Source of the DNA: Cordylochernes scorpioides
Lineage: Eukaryota > Arthropoda > Arachnida > Pseudoscorpiones > Chernetidae
DNA length: 64,000 bases
NCBI GenBank assembly: GCA_030710605.1
Contig: CP092877.1
Coordinates: 1,161,457-1,225,456 of the forward strand
Reading direction: 5' to 3'
The notes under the pieces were generated by a model. It saw only the letters and a program-made list of their open reading frames with translations. It did not search any database and had not been told where the DNA came from. The position numbers and the translations under genes were made by a program. Positions 34,150 through 46,588 of this stretch are shown piece by piece. Every line of letters starts with the position of its first letter. Position 1 is the stretch's first letter.

Positions 34150-34362
34150 TTACAATACCCCGGTCTCATGTGGATCTGCCAAAGAACACTCTTAGAGAAG
34201 TAGGGTTTAAGGTGTTAGAGCATCCTTCCTACGACCATGACCTTACTCCTTCAGATCATACTTTATTTGAACTGCTGAAAATATATAATACTTTTTCTGT
34301 TTTAAAATGTAAATTGACGAAATTATCCCTTGCAGGGATATCGTGTTTTGTGTGTTGAAATA
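34150..34362 (+). pseudogene. mariner transposase C-terminal relic
   Basis: Reads RPHVDLPKNTLREVGFKV, then LEHPSYDHDLTPSDHTLFEL, the region around the third catalytic Asp of mariners (relatives: HPPYSPDLTPSDxxLF). The rest of the transposase and the TIRs are not identifiable. Copy B at about 48,890-49,085 has extra stops. Confidence 0.7.
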
Positions 34363-34759
34363 AAGAAATAAACAGTGTAAATAAATATAAATTTGGAATT
34401 TAGACTTTGCAAATGTCTGCGTTGCGTTTTGTGCATTTTATTTTATGTTGTTGTTTTGCGTATTTTGTATTTATGTGTGTTTAGGTGAAAAAAAATATTT
34501 ATATCTGACATATATTCTTTTCGTGTTCAGAAAAAATTATCTAGATTTCAAGACCAAAGGTTTAGACTTTGTAACTTAATGATGGCGCTATCAGACCTAA
34601 GCCAACGAATTAAGTCTTGGTCCTCTTTTGATCAGGCATTCTTTAGATACAAACTTCATCGAAATAAACTCTATGAAAGTATCCACAAGTGTGTTCGATC
34701 ATCCAAATTCTCTGAAGAATGGATTATTACCAACACTCTCTATTAAAATGCATCCATAA

Positions 34760-35120
34760 ATGAGTATTATGATGCATTAACGCGCCATCTGTTATGAAAA
34801 TTCGAAACTATTTTAGACGCGTATGATTCTTTTTTTTTTATTTAACAATTTCTACTGCCCTTACTGCAATGGAAAAATTAATGGGAGGGCCCAGCTCATC
34901 AGTGGTGAACCCTCCCAGCGGTTTCCCTAGAATCAGTGTCACTATAAAAGAATGATCGAAAAATGCAATACAACAGCGGTATGGTAGATTAAACTGGCGA
35001 AACCGCTGGAAGGGTTCACCACTGATGAGCAGGCCCTCCCATTAATTTTTCCATTGCAGTAGGGGCAGTAGAAATTGTTTATTTTATTATTTTTTTTTTA
35101 AGAATCATACGCGTATATAT
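34760..35120. mobile_element. Palindromic MITE, long form
   Basis: Arms TATGATTCTTTTTTTTT / AACAATTTCTACTGCCCTTA on the left are mirrored by AGGGGCAGTAGAAATTGTTT / AAGAATCATACGCGTA on the right, with inner pairing of CAGTGGTGAACCCTCCC against GGGTTCACCACTGATGAG. Upstream, TTATGATGCATTA and GCGCCATCTGTTATGAAAA are shared with the short form at 35.9 kb and so belong to the element or a common carrier. Copy B equivalent 49,490-49,840. Confidence 0.75.
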
Positions 35121-35895
35121 AAGTGTGATATATTATTCAAATGAGATTAAGGTAGAATAGATTCTTTAATTTTACCAAAACTCAGTGAGAGTATCCAGAG
35201 GAGAGACAAAGACAGGTACTGTACCATGGTAAAAACACACAAGAGACCCCTATTTAACTTCGAGCCTCGGTGGCTCCTCCAGGAAGTCATCAGGAAGTAG
35301 CACTAACAGTTTCTTTAATGGCGCGGAGAGCTCTTTATTGGTCTGGGACTGGGCACATTCCCTACCTTTGTTTGTTCGATCTTCTGGGCTGACAGGATGC
35401 TGCTGCAGGTATTCCACTGACTGCTATAAGCATTTTCTGGGAGAGAAGCCGGCACGTGTTGGACATAATATCCTGGTCATGTTAATATGTAATAGAACCT
35501 CCCATGGGACACCATAAATAATAAATAGATGTAGTGGTTCATCAGTAGTTGTTTCAGATAAAAACAAACCCTGTACAAAAGTAGTCGCTCTTATTCCCCA
35601 GATCGGTCGGGCACGGAAGATTTCACGTGATTACACTGAAAGAATGAATCGACACATACCATCGCATGAACTCTGGCTCTTTACAAGCTCAATATCTCGT
35701 AAATAATTTGAATGTGAATTTTAAATATCATAAATAAATTGAAAATACGTGCACTTTAATAAAACAATTTTAAAATTCAATCTAGAACGTAGGATTTTTG
35801 GTTAAATAGGATTAATAGAAATTGATAATCTGAGGTAGGAAATTTTGCGTGAATTTATTTTTAAATAGGAAATAAAGCAATTATATCAGTATATA
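35121..35895. other. No supportable feature
   Basis: Nothing recognised. Equivalent in copy B 49,841-50,620. Confidence 0.35.
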
Positions 35896-35899
35896 CGCA

Positions 35900-36135
35900 A
35901 ACATTGAATATTATGATGCATTAGTGCGCCATCTGTTATGAAAATTCGAAACTATTATAGACGTGTATGATTCTTTTAAAAATTAAACAATTTCTACTGC
36001 CCTTACTGCAATGGAAAATTATTGGGAGGGTTCACCACTAATGAGCCAGGCCCTCCCATTAATTTTTCCATTGCAGTAAGGGCAGTAGAAATTGTTTAAT
36101 TTTTAAAAGAATCATATGCGTTTATAATGGTTTGG
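35900..36135. mobile_element. Palindromic MITE, short form
   Basis: Arms AAACAATTTCTACTGCCCTT and AAGGGCAGTAGAAATTGTTT flank a short centre (GGGAGGGTTCACCACTAATG). Outer arms TTCTTTTAAAAATT/AATTTTTAAAAGAA are also paired. Derived from the long form by loss of most of the centre. Copy B equivalent 50,625-50,850. Confidence 0.75.
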
Positions 36136-36342
36136 AATAAACATTGAATATACTTGGACTTTCAAATATTTTAAGTATGAGATATCAGCCTTCTATTTGC
36201 TAGAACAACCGTTTGTCATGTAGAGTAACCGAAGGTAAAACCCCAGAATAGGACTTCCATTTTAAATAGACAATATAGAAAATAACTCCTTTGAGAAACT
36301 ATCCAAAAGTAGAAGGTTTTCTCTTCTTTGATGGGGCTGGTT

Positions 36343-36562
36343 CAGATGGCACAAGAACTTATAAAGCATGCAACAACTGTCCTGGTGTGGAAATAACACC
36401 TACTCACATATTCTCATGCCCAGCAATGGCCGCAGCCTTGCAGAAAATTGATTTAGACCCAGAGCAGCAGCTTTACACACCCAAGATAGTGGATATTGCT
36501 GCTGCTGTGATGAAGATGCATGGAGACATCTGAGACTCTTCTTTGGACACGACAACAACAAC
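36343..36562 (+). mobile_element. 5'-truncated LINE insertion, absent from copy B
   Basis: Flanked by ATGGGGCTGGTT (36,331-36,342) and ATGGAGCTGGTT (36,563-36,574). Copy B has one copy (about 51,051-51,062) with no insert. The 220-bp insert codes for a retrotransposon C-terminal segment: CNNCPGVEITPTHIFSCP, a C-x2-C...H...C motif, then LYTPKIVDIAAAVMKMHGDI and a stop. It ends in a short 3' UTR with an (AAC)n tail. The 12-bp duplication, truncation and simple-repeat tail are typical of non-LTR retrotransposition. Confidence 0.85.
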
Positions 36563-36574
36563 ATGGAGCTGGTT

Positions 36575-37690
36575 GGGTTAATAAGTCATTGATGTGTTTA
36601 CAAAGATAAATCTCTGGCAGGTTCAACTGTGTTACATATTTAGATCTGTAGAAGTCGATATGTCTCCGTGTCCCTCCCTAGTATCTCCAGTGTCAGGGGC
36701 CAAAATATGGAAATCTTCAAAGTTCGTGACTTCCTGCCTCACGATCTATAACCGCCCAGACTAAACTTCCAGACGGTGATCTTCTTTTACAAAAGATACT
36801 TCTTTTATGTCTCGGCATCTCTTCTCTGCTACAAGTTTCACTTAGTCCGGTATACGCCTAACTTGATAATACACAATATACACACATGCTTATATATATG
36901 ATCATTTCGAATCTTGGACTTACGTTTACGGAGTATTGATGAGCACATGTGTGCTAGGTTAAGTACAACCAATTTGTAGAGGATATCTGGTGACCACGTT
37001 CTTCCTCCCTGCCTTACAATCTCCCACTTCCCTATTTAGATAATGGAGTGAGAATCTTTCGATATCCTTGATAGTGTACAACACCATTCACTACATAGTC
37101 TTCTTCCTCGACTGCCCGTGATCTTCGCTGGTATGATGATCTTATTGTTCGAATTACCTGCTCTCATGCTGGGCACTTGGTTATTGCTGCCTCGAATGAA
37201 TACTAGGAAAGATATTTCCGAGATTATACAACAAGTATAGATTATATATTTGGGGAGATTTTGATTTGGTTTCTAAGTATCAGTTATTACAATGTTGAAA
37301 TTGTTCTGTGATTAAGGGGTTCAGAAATAGATAAAGAAAAGGGATTCCTCATAAAATTCTATCTGTGACGACTTTAAAATGATGGTATTCAACCAATAAG
37401 ATCAACCAATATTATAATATTATTAAACTATTATACCTCACGTGATTGTTTTTATTATTCATAAAATCGGGTTGAAATTTGATCCAAAGTGAAACAGTTG
37501 GAGGAAACACTTTTGCCAGGGAGAAGTCACAAAATGAAACAATAAAGAAATGTTTGATAAGGAAGTGCGTGGTGTCATCTCCAGTCTGATAGGTTGACAT
37601 GACAATGTAAGGCGACATCTTTCTTCTGTTGTTTGAAACGAGTTGGTTTAATTGAATTTTTTATAAGGCACCGTGTTAATCGCACTGTTT
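36575..37690. other. No supportable feature
   Basis: Nothing recognised. Equivalent in copy B 51,063-52,175. Confidence 0.35.
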
Positions 37691-37699
37691 CACATAACA

Positions 37700-38128
37700 C
37701 CTAGCCTACCACTCACTTTGAAAACTTTATTCTGTATCCTATACTATAGCATTCAGCCTATCTCTAGTTTGAAAACTTTGTTCTGTATTCTACACTAGAG
37801 AATTCAGCCTATCTCTAGCTTGAAAACTTTGCTCTGTATTCTACACTAGAGAATTCAGCCTATCTCTAGATTGAAAACTTTGTTTTGTATTTTACACAAG
37901 AGAATTCAGCCTATCTCTAGATTGAAAACTTTGTTTTGTATTCTACACAAGAGAATTCAGCCTATCTCTAGATTGAAAACTTTGTTTTGTATTTTACACA
38001 AGAGAATTCAGCCTATCTCTAGATTGAAAACTTTGTTTTGTATTTTACACAAGAGAATTCAGCCTATCTCTAGATTGAAAACTTTGCTTTGTATTATACA
38101 CAAGAGAATTCAGCCTATCTCTAGATTT
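37700..38128 (+). repeat. 51-bp minisatellite, about 8 copies
   Basis: The unit spans GAATTCAGCCTATCTCTAGA, TTGAAAACTTTGTTTTGTAT and TCTACACAAGA. Since 51 is 17 codons, the plus strand stays open as repeated KTLFCILHKRIQPISRL. Its right end runs straight into the minus-strand gene relic, whose frame continues into it as SRDRLNSLVYNTKQSFQ. The same array is much longer in copy B. Confidence 0.9.
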
Positions 38129-39292
38129 TAGATTCGTTATGCACTCGAGCTTATGGAATTTGGAAATCAGATTTTCGACGATCCTCGCATAATTCGGTGA
38201 CTTATTATTGCATAAAAAGTGTTTGACAACGTCGATGAGTGCAAGCCAAGCATTTATCTCATCTTCTTTCAATGTTGCAATAAATTATTCGTCATTTATT
38301 AGTTTACGAATTTGAGGTCCAATGAAAATACCTTCCGTTATCTTAGAACAACTAATCTTCGGAAATTTAGTCATTAAATATTTTACAGCATCACTATCTT
38401 TCTTTAAACCCTTTACACAATTTTTCTTCAACCCTAATTTGATATGTAAAGGGAGAAGAAGAATTTTTAGTTTATGGAAAAGCGGTTCATTTTCAACGTT
38501 TTGTTCACCTAAGCGAAGCATACTTATTTCAGGCCACATTTTTTGTATATAATGATTCTTTCTGTCTCTGCTGTCCCACTTGCATAAAAGGAAGGATACT
38601 TTGTCTTTCCTTTCTGCAAGCCCTGTAAAATTCCTATTGTTCCCTATTACGATAGACAGAGATGTTGGTTTGTGGTAACAAAAGGTTCCTTTGCTTTAAT
38701 CTTGATCCAAGGATTTCTGCTGCTTCTTTTGATAGCCCTAGATCCCTAACTAGATCATTTAATGATGCCTGATCAAAAAAAATGTGGAATGCCACTTTCA
38801 TTTGAAATAAATTCAGGGTCTTCTAATTGATGATCATCTGCAAATGCTACGTGCTAACCATCCTTTTTGATATAGGATTCTTGAACCGTTTTAGGAATCG
38901 GTATGGGATTCTCGAGGTCGTGAGGAATAGGGTGCCTAGCTGATGGTATATCAGGATAAAAGTTAGTTTGCTTCTTTTTCCTATTAAGGCCTGTGATTTT
39001 GCAGACACAGAAATAACAATCGTCATGGTGATTTTTTGGTTTTTCAAACCATTGGTACACCAAAGGGCATACCTTTTGATTTCCCCGATTTCCACTGCAA
39101 AAGCCCTTGATAGCACGATCCGCACACACTATGGAGGCACCAACACTTGTCTTGATCACCTAAGGCCACACCAAAGTATTCTTTATTGCATTCTTTCATC
39201 TTTGGGGTGAGACGTTTCCTCTGTTTGGGAATTGTGAATTTTCCACAAATGTAGCAGAATATTTCTGGATTAGCTTTGCATTTACGCGGCAT
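38045..39292 (-). pseudogene. Broken gene of a multi-copy invertebrate family, function unknown
   Basis: ATG at 39,290-39,292: MPRKCKANPEIFCYICGKFT, then GDQDKCWCLHSVCGSC and MPFGVPMVW; a frameshift, then NHHDDCYFCVCKITGLNRK; later SKEAAEILGSRLKQRN, a frame from 38,539 (WPEISMLRLGEQNVENEPL, LLLPLHIKLGLKKNCVKGL, GIFIGPQIRKLIND) and a last part EDEINAWLALIDVVKHFL. I recognise the pattern of CxxC-type N-terminus plus LPLHIKLGL and GPQIRxLxxD from uncharacterised, highly repeated arthropod/invertebrate proteins. It is broken by several frameshifts and its 3' end is replaced by the minisatellite. Absent from copy B. Confidence 0.65.
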
Positions 39293-40165
39293 TATTTATA
39301 TATTTAAAAATATTTATGAAAAAATGTATTGTTAAACATTTTATCGATATAAAATTGCAATGATATGCATTTCATCTAAATGATGATTAAATTTTATGCT
39401 TACAAAGTCAATATCTTCAAAATATTTTGATGACAGCGATGACATCAGCTTCTTTATAGAATTAAATATTTTCAAATATTTTTTAAAAATTGCGCTAATA
39501 TTGAAAAATGAAGGTTATATTCATGATCTACGCGTTGGAATTTACTAGAAACAACTTTCAAATATTGAGAAGGAAAAAGTGTGTGTACTAGTGTAATCAT
39601 GGTCATTAGAACTAGGGATGAAAATATAAAACAAAGCTGATCAGTCTATTTTTAAACAAGATACTGCTAGAGAATATATAGAGATATATTGGAAGGAGGA
39701 AATGAGGCTCTTCGATATCACAACACGTGGTCGATATACATTTACTTAATCCAACTCTACGTGATAGATGTTTCTATCTGTTTATAAAATATCATTTTCC
39801 CCCTAGATACCCCCATGTAATCATTATTATAGCAAAATCTTCCATAAAAGGCTGTCCATAAACCCAAGGATACTACTGGTCTTTCCTGGAAGTGGTCGTT
39901 TATTGGAGAGGCTGGGTAATATCAGATTAAGTCAGGGTCTCTTTTGTTTGGTACGGTATAAAAATATATTTCCTAACAAATTGGCCTTGACCTTTTGATA
40001 GCAGAGCACATTTCTGGCTAATCCATAAGATTTTATACGAACCCATTCTCATGAATTAGAGAGACCCTGTCCTTTTAAAACTATTAACTTTACTAAAAGT
40101 TGTTGTAATTACAAAAGCTGCAGTAGTTTGCTTCCTGTACTTGGTAGGACGATCTATAGAATGCG
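39293..40165. other. No supportable feature (unique to copy A)
   Basis: AT-rich, nothing recognised. Not present in copy B, where the minisatellite passes directly into the 54,654 sequence. Confidence 0.4.
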
Positions 40166-40554
40166 TGTAGTTTTTTTGCGTTTCTTTTGTGACAGAATAT
40201 ATTTACTTATTTTTATGCGATCATATATACTGCCTTGTATCTTTGTAGACAATCTATGAAAAATTCTATACCAAATAATTTCAGAATGTTTGTGTCCTCT
40301 CCCGTAAAAGGCTTGGTGTCAAAACCACCAATAGTATGTGGAATCATATTTGAAAATGTGGACTATTGCAACCTCTCATATCGCTGATAGATATCAGCAG
40401 AACCGCTGGCGTGTCCCGCAGTTGCGACAGCCAATGTCAAGAAGATAGATGCATCAGACATTGCGGAATCTTGGGAAACCTGAAACATTACATTGCATGC
40501 CTATAAAAATAACACGAAAATACAAACAACAAAACTCTCTAACAAAACCCTATT

Positions 40555-40654
40555 NNNNNNNNNNNNNNNNNNNNNNNNNNNNNNNNNNNNNNNNNNNNNN
40601 NNNNNNNNNNNNNNNNNNNNNNNNNNNNNNNNNNNNNNNNNNNNNNNNNNNNNN
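40555..40654. other. Assembly gap of exactly 100 N
   Basis: A round-number gap is the usual placeholder for unknown distance between contigs. Sequence on its left matches 55,043 leftward and sequence on its right matches 26,497 rightward. Confidence 0.95.
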
Positions 40655-43600
40655 TTGATGTCTTACCCTGACCTGGCACCCTCAGAATTCGACTTTTTAA
40701 AAGATTAAATTGTTTTTGCGCGACAAAACATTTTAAAATTATGCAATTTTACTCCAAACTATTATATGGTGGTTCAGAGAGTTGGATAAGGCGTTTAACC
40801 AAAGTGCTTTTGCAATTAGGAAACAACGCTGGATAAAATCCGCACCGAAGGAAGGTGGAAATATCGAATTATTCTAATATATAGAGAACTGTTAGGAGTT
40901 CCTTTATAAAGAGTTTTAGTTTCTAGTTTATGAATATTATAGATTATAAATTTTTTGTGTGTTGATTGTTGAAAAGAGGTGCAGTCGTGGAAAAGTAAAG
41001 ATAATTATTTACCTTTCAAGCAGATTTTTTATTTTGAATCTCTTGAAGTAAAAATATACATAAAATTATTTATATCACAGGAATATAGAATTTATATAAT
41101 GAATTCTATAATCGTGAATAAAAGATAGGTAGGGTTAAATATACATATTTACAACAAAAAATAATAATAATAAAAAATGGTATGTTTTGAGTATATGGTC
41201 AAAAATGCAGACAGTCAATGAATGAAAAAATAAAATATATGTTTTTAAAAAAAATAAAATATTTGTATTTTAGATTATATAATATGAATATATTTATATA
41301 TTGCTGATTGTGCATTATTATTGACTTAACCATATATGTTTTGTCTGGTTGAATGGTAGAGCTGAGTTTATATCTATCTGGTGTAATGTTTCGAGAAAAT
41401 TTCTGAATGGCGCCCGTACTTCAACATAATGAACCTGAGAGAGAATCTAGGTGTCACTACATTCGACATCCGTTCACTACAAGCACAGGAAATAATTAGG
41501 TTTCCGACTGGCTACACAGACACATGGGAAGCAGTAGCATTATAATTGCAGGGCAGCTTAATGACGGTCCTCCGGTGATGGGCTAGGTGGAGCGTGGATG
41601 TGACATAGAGATCTCCTCCCATGTACGACCCAACTCTGCTCCTTTGTTTGCGAAAGGAGAATATTTCTATTCTGAAATTTCAAAACTAAAAAATTGTGTT
41701 GCGTCTACATGAATAATCGTATAGAATAACCCAACTTCTCTTGTTCCACCATGGCAATTCATAACTTGACGGTCTCTGTCTCGAATCTTTTCCTAAAAAA
41801 AAATAAGAGCGCAACAACAACTAAGTTTGTGGAAATACAAGTTGTATTTTACATTCCAAGCAGAAAATGAATATTCAATAAATTAATTATTTGCATCAAA
41901 AGTTTCTTGATAAATCCTGGACCTCTCTTGGTCTCGTATCCAGAAACGAGCAATTCCAGCGAATTTCTGACTTTTATGAAATATATGACTTTGAAGAAAC
42001 CTTTCTTCTATCCAATTGTTTTATTGTTGATAAAGAAAGTATAACATCGAATAATTTTAATTATAATATGCAGATAGCGTCTCAATCCATTATATCTAAA
42101 TATTAGTGGGTTTGCATCAGTACAATATACGTTGAATCGATTTATTTAAAGTTGCGAAAATAGAATGGCGTGGTATAACAGGTTTTTCAATTGAAAAGGT
42201 ATTATGATAAGGTATTTTCTGAAGCATAAAAATGTTATATGCACAAATATATATTGCAAAATTCATTAAAAAATAAACGGCTGCAGGTAAAAGAGAAGCA
42301 ACAGACATGGACATAAGCCTGGCAGATAAACATGGCGAGTAACAACGGAATTCTTTATTGATGAGGCACTTCCTGAAGAGAGGCGCAATTAGCCGGTGCA
42401 TAGGAACAACACTCCAAAACACAAATACGTTGATAGTGACGTCGCGACATGACTGTGGGTGGCAGGATGCCATTGGCTGGCGGCCTGAGTCAGCGGCCAA
42501 GGCTGCGGTGTACGCCCGACTTGGTCAACACAAAGCTGGCACCAAGGAACGGGCAGCCAAACAAACTAGTGGAGTAATGGTCCATGGTCCGCTGGAGCAG
42601 GAAAAACTTGGTATACCGGCATCTGGCACATACATTATTGCCTGGATAACCTGTCTGGGCATTTCTTTTGTTACGCCCCATATGTGAACGTATAGTGTCA
42701 ATGGAGAATTTGACAGCCAATTATCAACAGTAGAGTGTGGTGGTAATATTGACCTTGCTATCGCAAATTAATTCATAACTGGCCATAACAAATAATGTCT
42801 TGCTTTTACAATGCATACTTGTCTAAAGGAAAACATGCCTGATTAAGACAAACCATACTTGTGATTATGAAAAATCTATAAATAACTGATTAAAGCAATC
42901 TCTACCTTACCTAGAATATCGCATCTTAGCTAAGAAAAATCGATACCTGTCTATTAGACATACATATACCTGTCTATAAGACATCGAGATACCTGGCTAT
43001 AAGAACTATAGATACCTGACTATAAGATTTATAGATACATGGGTATGAGACATATATATGCTCAGCTAAACAAATTGATACCTGGTAAGAACAATGGATA
43101 CCTCGTTAAGATAAATCGATACCTGCCTATTAGACATACATATACCTGGCTATAAGAATTATAGATACCTGGCTATAAGATTTATAGATACATGGGTATG
43201 AGACATATATATGCTCAGCTAAACAAATTGATACCTGGTAAGAACAATGGATACCTGGTTAAGACAAATGAATATCTCGTTAAGATAAATCGATACTTGA
43301 TCCATACAATCGATATTTAGTTAGATATATATTTATATCCTTGACTAAGGAAACTAATATCTAGTTAAGACCAACCTGTACCTGGCTAAGACAAATCGAT
43401 GTCTTGTTAATTCAACTTGACATACAAACTATAGTATATATGTAAACATAGAAATAAAAGTTATAAAAGAGAAGGTATGACCAGTAAAATGACCACAAGT
43501 ACGTGGTCGACCTTTCTCTTGAATTTGTTCAAATTGGCTAGAGTGAATACATTTATTTTAATTATCAATTGATAGGAATAATAAATAGCTTGAAATAAAG

Positions 43601-45904
43601 TTAAATTGATGTTTATTTGAAATTTATTCTGAATGAAAGCACACTGCCATTTAAAGTGAGGGGGTCAAGAATTTTCACTATATAGGGTATATTCGATATA
43701 AACCCAGATTACATACATAAACCTAGATGAGGCAAATCAAATTATAAACAAAGAAAGAGATAAATCTAAAGATATCTGTATGACGTGGTTTCTGTGAACT
43801 GGCAGAAGTTGGCTTCAGAGAGTGCCTGTTGGTCGGATATGTTACTCATAGATGACATGCCAACGTTCTTTATTAATGGCTTCACGCCAGGAAGAAGCTG
43901 AAAAACGACGCGCTTTACAGAATCTAACCTGAAATATAACTTTAGACTAACCTAGTGTAAAAACAGATTTGAAAAGATTTAAACGTAGCTAGGACCGCAG
44001 GGAGTAAAACTTGTGGGTATCAACGTCCATTAGAACAGGAAACAGAAACGTGACGTGGGCAGGGAATACCTGACCTGGAATTCCCAAAGTATGCTTCACA
44101 TTTCCTGCCTTGCGCCACGGCTTCTGTGAAGGACCAGAGAAAACCACGAAGACATTCTTTGATGGTCCACTTCATAGTCGACATGTGCCCTTTTGGCATT
44201 ATCGAGTCACGTTATGCTGTGTTATCGCAGCTCCAGATTCACAACAGATTATTACTTTACTAGTATAAAAGCGTGTGCTTTATAGATTTTACACATTGTC
44301 ATTTTATCTAATGATCTTCTGTAATAAAGCATGACGGAATATTCAATATTTTTACTGTTTACATTCTCCAGATATGGGGCGAAGTTAATCTATCCTTAAA
44401 AAAAAATGTTCCTTTATTCTTTAAGATAAATAAACAAAGTTCAGACGAACACGATTAAACTCAAGTTATATATTGAAGGAAAGAGAGATACTGGATATTA
44501 CCTATACATAGTAAACAAACATGTTTTTCTTACGGTACACCAAAAAGTTATTATCTATCTAGAGAGATGCAAATTAATGTAATTTAAGAATATCCTATAA
44601 AATTGTTTTAAGATTATAGAAAATATTGAAGAAATATTTACCCAAGTATAGCAACCACCTTTCCTATGAAATATTTGAATTCGAATGTATCCTTTTATTT
44701 GGCCGAATTATTTTAATAATACCTTATAGATGTAGATATAACGTGAGTTAAATTTTGCATATGTTCAGGATGAGTATGATTTCCTTTCAAAGCTGTTCCT
44801 AACACGAGGAGAATGAACTTAGACAGAGATGACTGAAAGGTGGCGTAGAAATGATGGTAGAAAACTACCTTCTGTGATCACAGCAAGATATCAATAGCGT
44901 GCGGTGGATAGAAACTCAACTGTTCAATCTACTAAGTGTCTGTATGATATTAAATGAACCATGCGGCTAGTCCTAGAATCGCCTTTTTGATATCACATAA
45001 ACTGGCTATTATTTAGAAAATATATTCCTGTTTTCAAAGAACTGGAGTAAATAGCTTTTGTTCAGCACACAATAAACCTCTATATTCTGGTCAGTAGAGA
45101 AATACCAAAATATTATAGAGAGAGATTTTATAATATTGTGAAGAGATAACATTTATTTCTTACTAAAAACCCATCAATCCAAGAAATCCTCCTCTAGACA
45201 TGGACTTCAACCATCGATATTGCCACATAGGAAGCAAGTGGTACAGATGAATATGCAATCATCGTTCGCAATACCTGAGCGAGGTGAACCAACGTCGGAA
45301 GCTTTTACAATGACATAATTGGCATTCAGCTGTTACACTCCGAGATATAAATATTCTCTTGTTCCAATTCAGGGGTTCAACGTTCACTGGTAGCGGTACA
45401 TCTCTTACATCACTATTGGCTTCTTTTTGAAATAGCACACGTGTTTCATTTCACAGGTTTGATCGATGGGATATGTTCCTTGGTGTAATTTATGGAGTGT
45501 ACCATTCTAAATTGAGTTGTACATCATGGTGTTTGTACAATGTGGATTCTATTCTTTTCTTGATTGACGTAACGTCTGATCTTGGCTCTGGGATTGCCGA
45601 TATGAGTGGTTGCATACACTAATGAACATTTAACAACGTTTGGTGAAAATAGGCAATGTACTTCACCCTTCCTTGACAAAGATTTTAAAAAAAGTCTAAT
45701 AAGGAACATACCTGATGTCTACGCCCAGGCCATCTTGGAACTCAAGTCGCTTCAGAGCTTCTAACCCAGAGAGAGAGAGGGAGAATCCAGAATCTATGTG
45801 ACGTAGAAAATATTTCTTACCATATACGAGTATTTCCTTTCAAACCACGGTGGCAGAGGCTCGAATGCCACATCTGTATAAAAACTGTATTAAAAATATA
45901 TAAA

Positions 45905-46588
45905 TCTATATATATAAAAATGAAGGTATGTGTGTGTGTCCTTTATGCCTGACCAAACCACTCATTGGAACGCCATGAAACTTTGGGAAGTTATTTAGTA
46001 TAGTACTGGGAAGGTTTCTGAAAAATAATTTCTTGAATATCTTGAATATCCTTAGAGTTATTTGCAGATTTGTAGATTTAACTCGCAAGCAGCGCCACCA
46101 TTGCGACGATGATAACAAGTTTTTTTATCTATAAGTTTATTATCACTAAGTTTATTATCTTAAAGATTATTTATCAAAAGTAAGATTATCTCAGGATGAC
46201 ACGGCAATTTATTTGAGACAAGAATAATGATACAATTCCAAGGCAAAGATACTATTCCTTTAACTTCCAATTACCGAGGGAACCAATTAATATTGATTTT
46301 ATTCAACTTATCGAGTATTTTTCAAGGGACCGGGGCAAATGTTCACTAGATAAAACGATAATTTTGTAATGTAGAAAATTAGGAAAGTCAAAATTCAGGA
46401 TGACACGGCACACAGGGACCGGGAAAAAAATGTTCACTTTATCGAGAGATTCAAATTTACGAGTTTCAAATTATTAAAATATGTCTATTATTTTTTTTTA
46501 TAAGTTTATAGAGAATTGTTTTAACAAATGTTCGTTAGATAAACCTTTACTCGGGTAAAATTCGAGCGAAGCCGGGTACATCCGCTAG
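45905..46588 (+). mobile_element. Complete non-autonomous Helitron with exact empty site in copy A
   Basis: 684 bp starting TCTATATATATAAAAATGAA and ending GAAGCCGGGTACATCCGCTAG, with the CTAG at 46,585-46,588. A TTTAC/GTAAA hairpin lies shortly before the end. It is preceded by A and followed by T. Copy A reads ...TATATAAA then TAAAATAAT... across the site (31,866/31,867), so the insertion occurred between A and T with no target duplication, exactly as known for Helitrons. No Rep/helicase coding. Confidence 0.9.

Larger units (their letters stand above)
26497..40554 (+). repeat. Copy A of an about 14-kb duplicated segment
   Basis: Collinear with copy B (40,655-about 55,043) from its first base, beginning TTGATGTCTTRCCCTGACCT. 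Long stretches differ only by scattered substitutions and small indels. The A-copy runs to the N gap, with its last about 390 bp (40,166-40,554) matching 54,654-55,043. Differences include several mobile-element insertions and the 38.1-40.2 kb block present only here. Most likely the other haplotype of copy B rather than a true tandem duplication. Confidence 0.9.

Noticed and set aside
40449..40708. Frames crossing the N gap
   Set aside because: They consist mostly of unknown residues and join unrelated contigs.
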